Shown here piece by piece: positions 6,762 to 7,144 of a DNA stretch of 7,144 nt. The notes under the pieces were generated by a model. That model saw only the letters and a list, made by a program, of their open reading frames with translations, made no database searches and had not been told where the DNA came from. Both the position numbers and the translations under genes were made by a program. Origin of the DNA: Rhodothermales bacterium (GTDB lineage Bacteria > Bacteroidota > Rhodothermia > Rhodothermales > VXPQ01); NCBI GenBank assembly GCA_028283985.1, contig JANQSQ010000438.1, forward strand, positions 1 to 7,144, read 5' to 3'. Position 1 is the first letter of the stretch; each line of letters starts with the position of its first letter.

Positions 6762-6790
6762 ATTATACACCCAAATATTTCCCATACCGA
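6762..6790 (-). promoter_or_regulatory. Likely promoter of the RM island (perfect -10 box)
   Basis: Reading the minus strand, TATAAT (6767-6762) is a perfect sigma-70 -10 box with a TG directly in front of it. The -35 position is poor: TCGGTA at 17 bp spacing (6785-6790) matches TTGACA at only three positions. Transcription would start near 6755 and give a leader of about 45 nt before the methylase ATG at 6711. The box lies in the AT-rich gap between the lactonase and the methylase and is the only good promoter candidate upstream of the island. Confidence 0.5.
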
Positions 6791-6793
6791 ATG

Positions 6794-6827
6794 CCTGTAA
6801 CACAGGGCGCATATAGACCGCTGCGCC
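6794..6827 (-). terminator. Adjacent small hairpins after the lactonase gene
   Basis: Two perfect short inverted repeats lie just beyond the lactonase stop: GGCGCA / TGCGCC with a 10-nt loop (6806-6827) and CCTGT-AAC-ACAGG (6794-6806). They share one base pair position, so they could not both be fully formed. No run of U follows on either strand, so intrinsic termination is only a guess. Their place between the lactonase end and the RM promoter suits a boundary that stops read-through. Confidence 0.3.
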
Positions 6828-6845
6828 TCTCAAACATAACCCCCT

Positions 6846-7144
6846 TCAGGCAAAACAAATGGACACAGGGGAGGGCATATCGAGCCCCTGGCCGGTTGCA
6901 GACAACTTCCCGGTAGCCTCGTCGATCTCGAAAACGGCAATGCGGTCCGTGTGCCGGTTGGCTACCAGCAGGAAACGGTCATGGATGCAGAAATTACGCG
7001 GCCAGTGTCCGCCGGTATGGATGTGCTGCACCGGCCGCAATCCATCCGAAGCGATTTCGAACACCGCGATGCTGTCGTGGCCCCGGTTCGATCCGTACAG
7101 AAACCGCCCGTTCGGATGCACATGCAGGTCCGCCGAATCGTTCC
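6846..7144 (-). CDS. Lactonase family protein (6-phosphogluconolactonase-like beta-propeller), 3' part
   Basis: The C-terminal 99 or so codons of a seven-bladed beta-propeller lactonase of the YbhE/Pgl type, cut by the window edge, so the start is not seen. The frame is open to position 7144 and reads SADLHVHPNGRFLYGSNRG, the well-known repeat of this family, then HDSIAVFEI, a second blade with GHWPRNFCIHDRFLLVANRH and DRIAVFEID, and the terminal PSPVSICF that closes the propeller. Members hydrolyse 6-phosphogluconolactone in the pentose phosphate pathway or act on other sugar lactones. High GC and position next to a sugar transporter, from which it is now separated by the RM island, suggest a shared role in sugar use in the ancestral chromosome. 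Confidence 0.9.
   Translation of the reverse strand, partial: NDSADLHVHPNGRFLYGSNRGHDSIAVFEIASDGLRPVQHIHTGGHWPRNFCIHDRFLLVANRHTDRIAVFEIDEATGKLSATGQGLDMPSPVSICFA

Noticed and set aside
1377..6845. Controller (C) protein gene, CRISPR array, tRNA or flanking attachment repeats
   Set aside because: I looked for a small helix-turn-helix frame, spaced repeats, tRNA-like segments and matching direct repeats at the two island edges, and found none.

Overview
The window looks like a piece of a GC-rich bacterial chromosome into which a restriction-modification (RM) island has been placed. The two flanking genes, a sugar-porter-family MFS transporter at the left (plus strand) and the 3' part of a lactonase-family (6-phosphogluconolactonase-like) beta-propeller gene at the right (minus strand), have strongly GC-biased third codon positions and converge on each other. 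Everything between them (about 1377 to 6845) is on the minus strand, visibly less GC-rich, and made of defence and mobile genes, as expected of horizontally acquired DNA. I cannot name the host; a GC-rich, sugar-using, probably Gram-negative bacterium fits.

Layout, read in the direction of transcription of the island (right to left): a promoter-like -10 box near 6762-6767; a DNA cytosine-5 methyltransferase (5674-6711); overlapping it by 10 nt, a restriction endonuclease that carries the cysteine pattern and divergent PD-(D/E)XK core of the NotI family (4736-5683); a 243-nt stretch without an intact gene; a Vsr-type very-short-patch-repair endonuclease (4052-4441); a decayed IS1595-family insertion sequence with two frameshifts and an internal deletion (about 3320-4051); a second DNA cytosine-5 methyltransferase (2362-3363); and, overlapping it by 38 nt, a second, unrecognised PD-(D/E)XK endonuclease (1383-2399) whose stop codon lies 6 nt from the stop of the transporter.

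The island therefore codes for two complete candidate Type II RM systems, each in methylase-then-nuclease order with overlapping reading frames, and one Vsr repair enzyme between them. Vsr repairs the T:G mismatches that arise when 5-methylcytosine deaminates, so it fits as an accessory to one or both m5C methylases. No controller (C) protein gene is seen; gene order and overlap suggest that methylase-first expression and translational coupling keep the nucleases in check.

The parts most worth a second look are the NotI-like nuclease paired with an m5C methylase, the unassigned second nuclease, and the way the IS relic sits exactly between the Vsr stop codon and the start of the second methylase, so that the annotated N-terminus of that methylase probably reads out of the end of the dead IS. 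All of the individual families are known; I see no wholly new type of system here.
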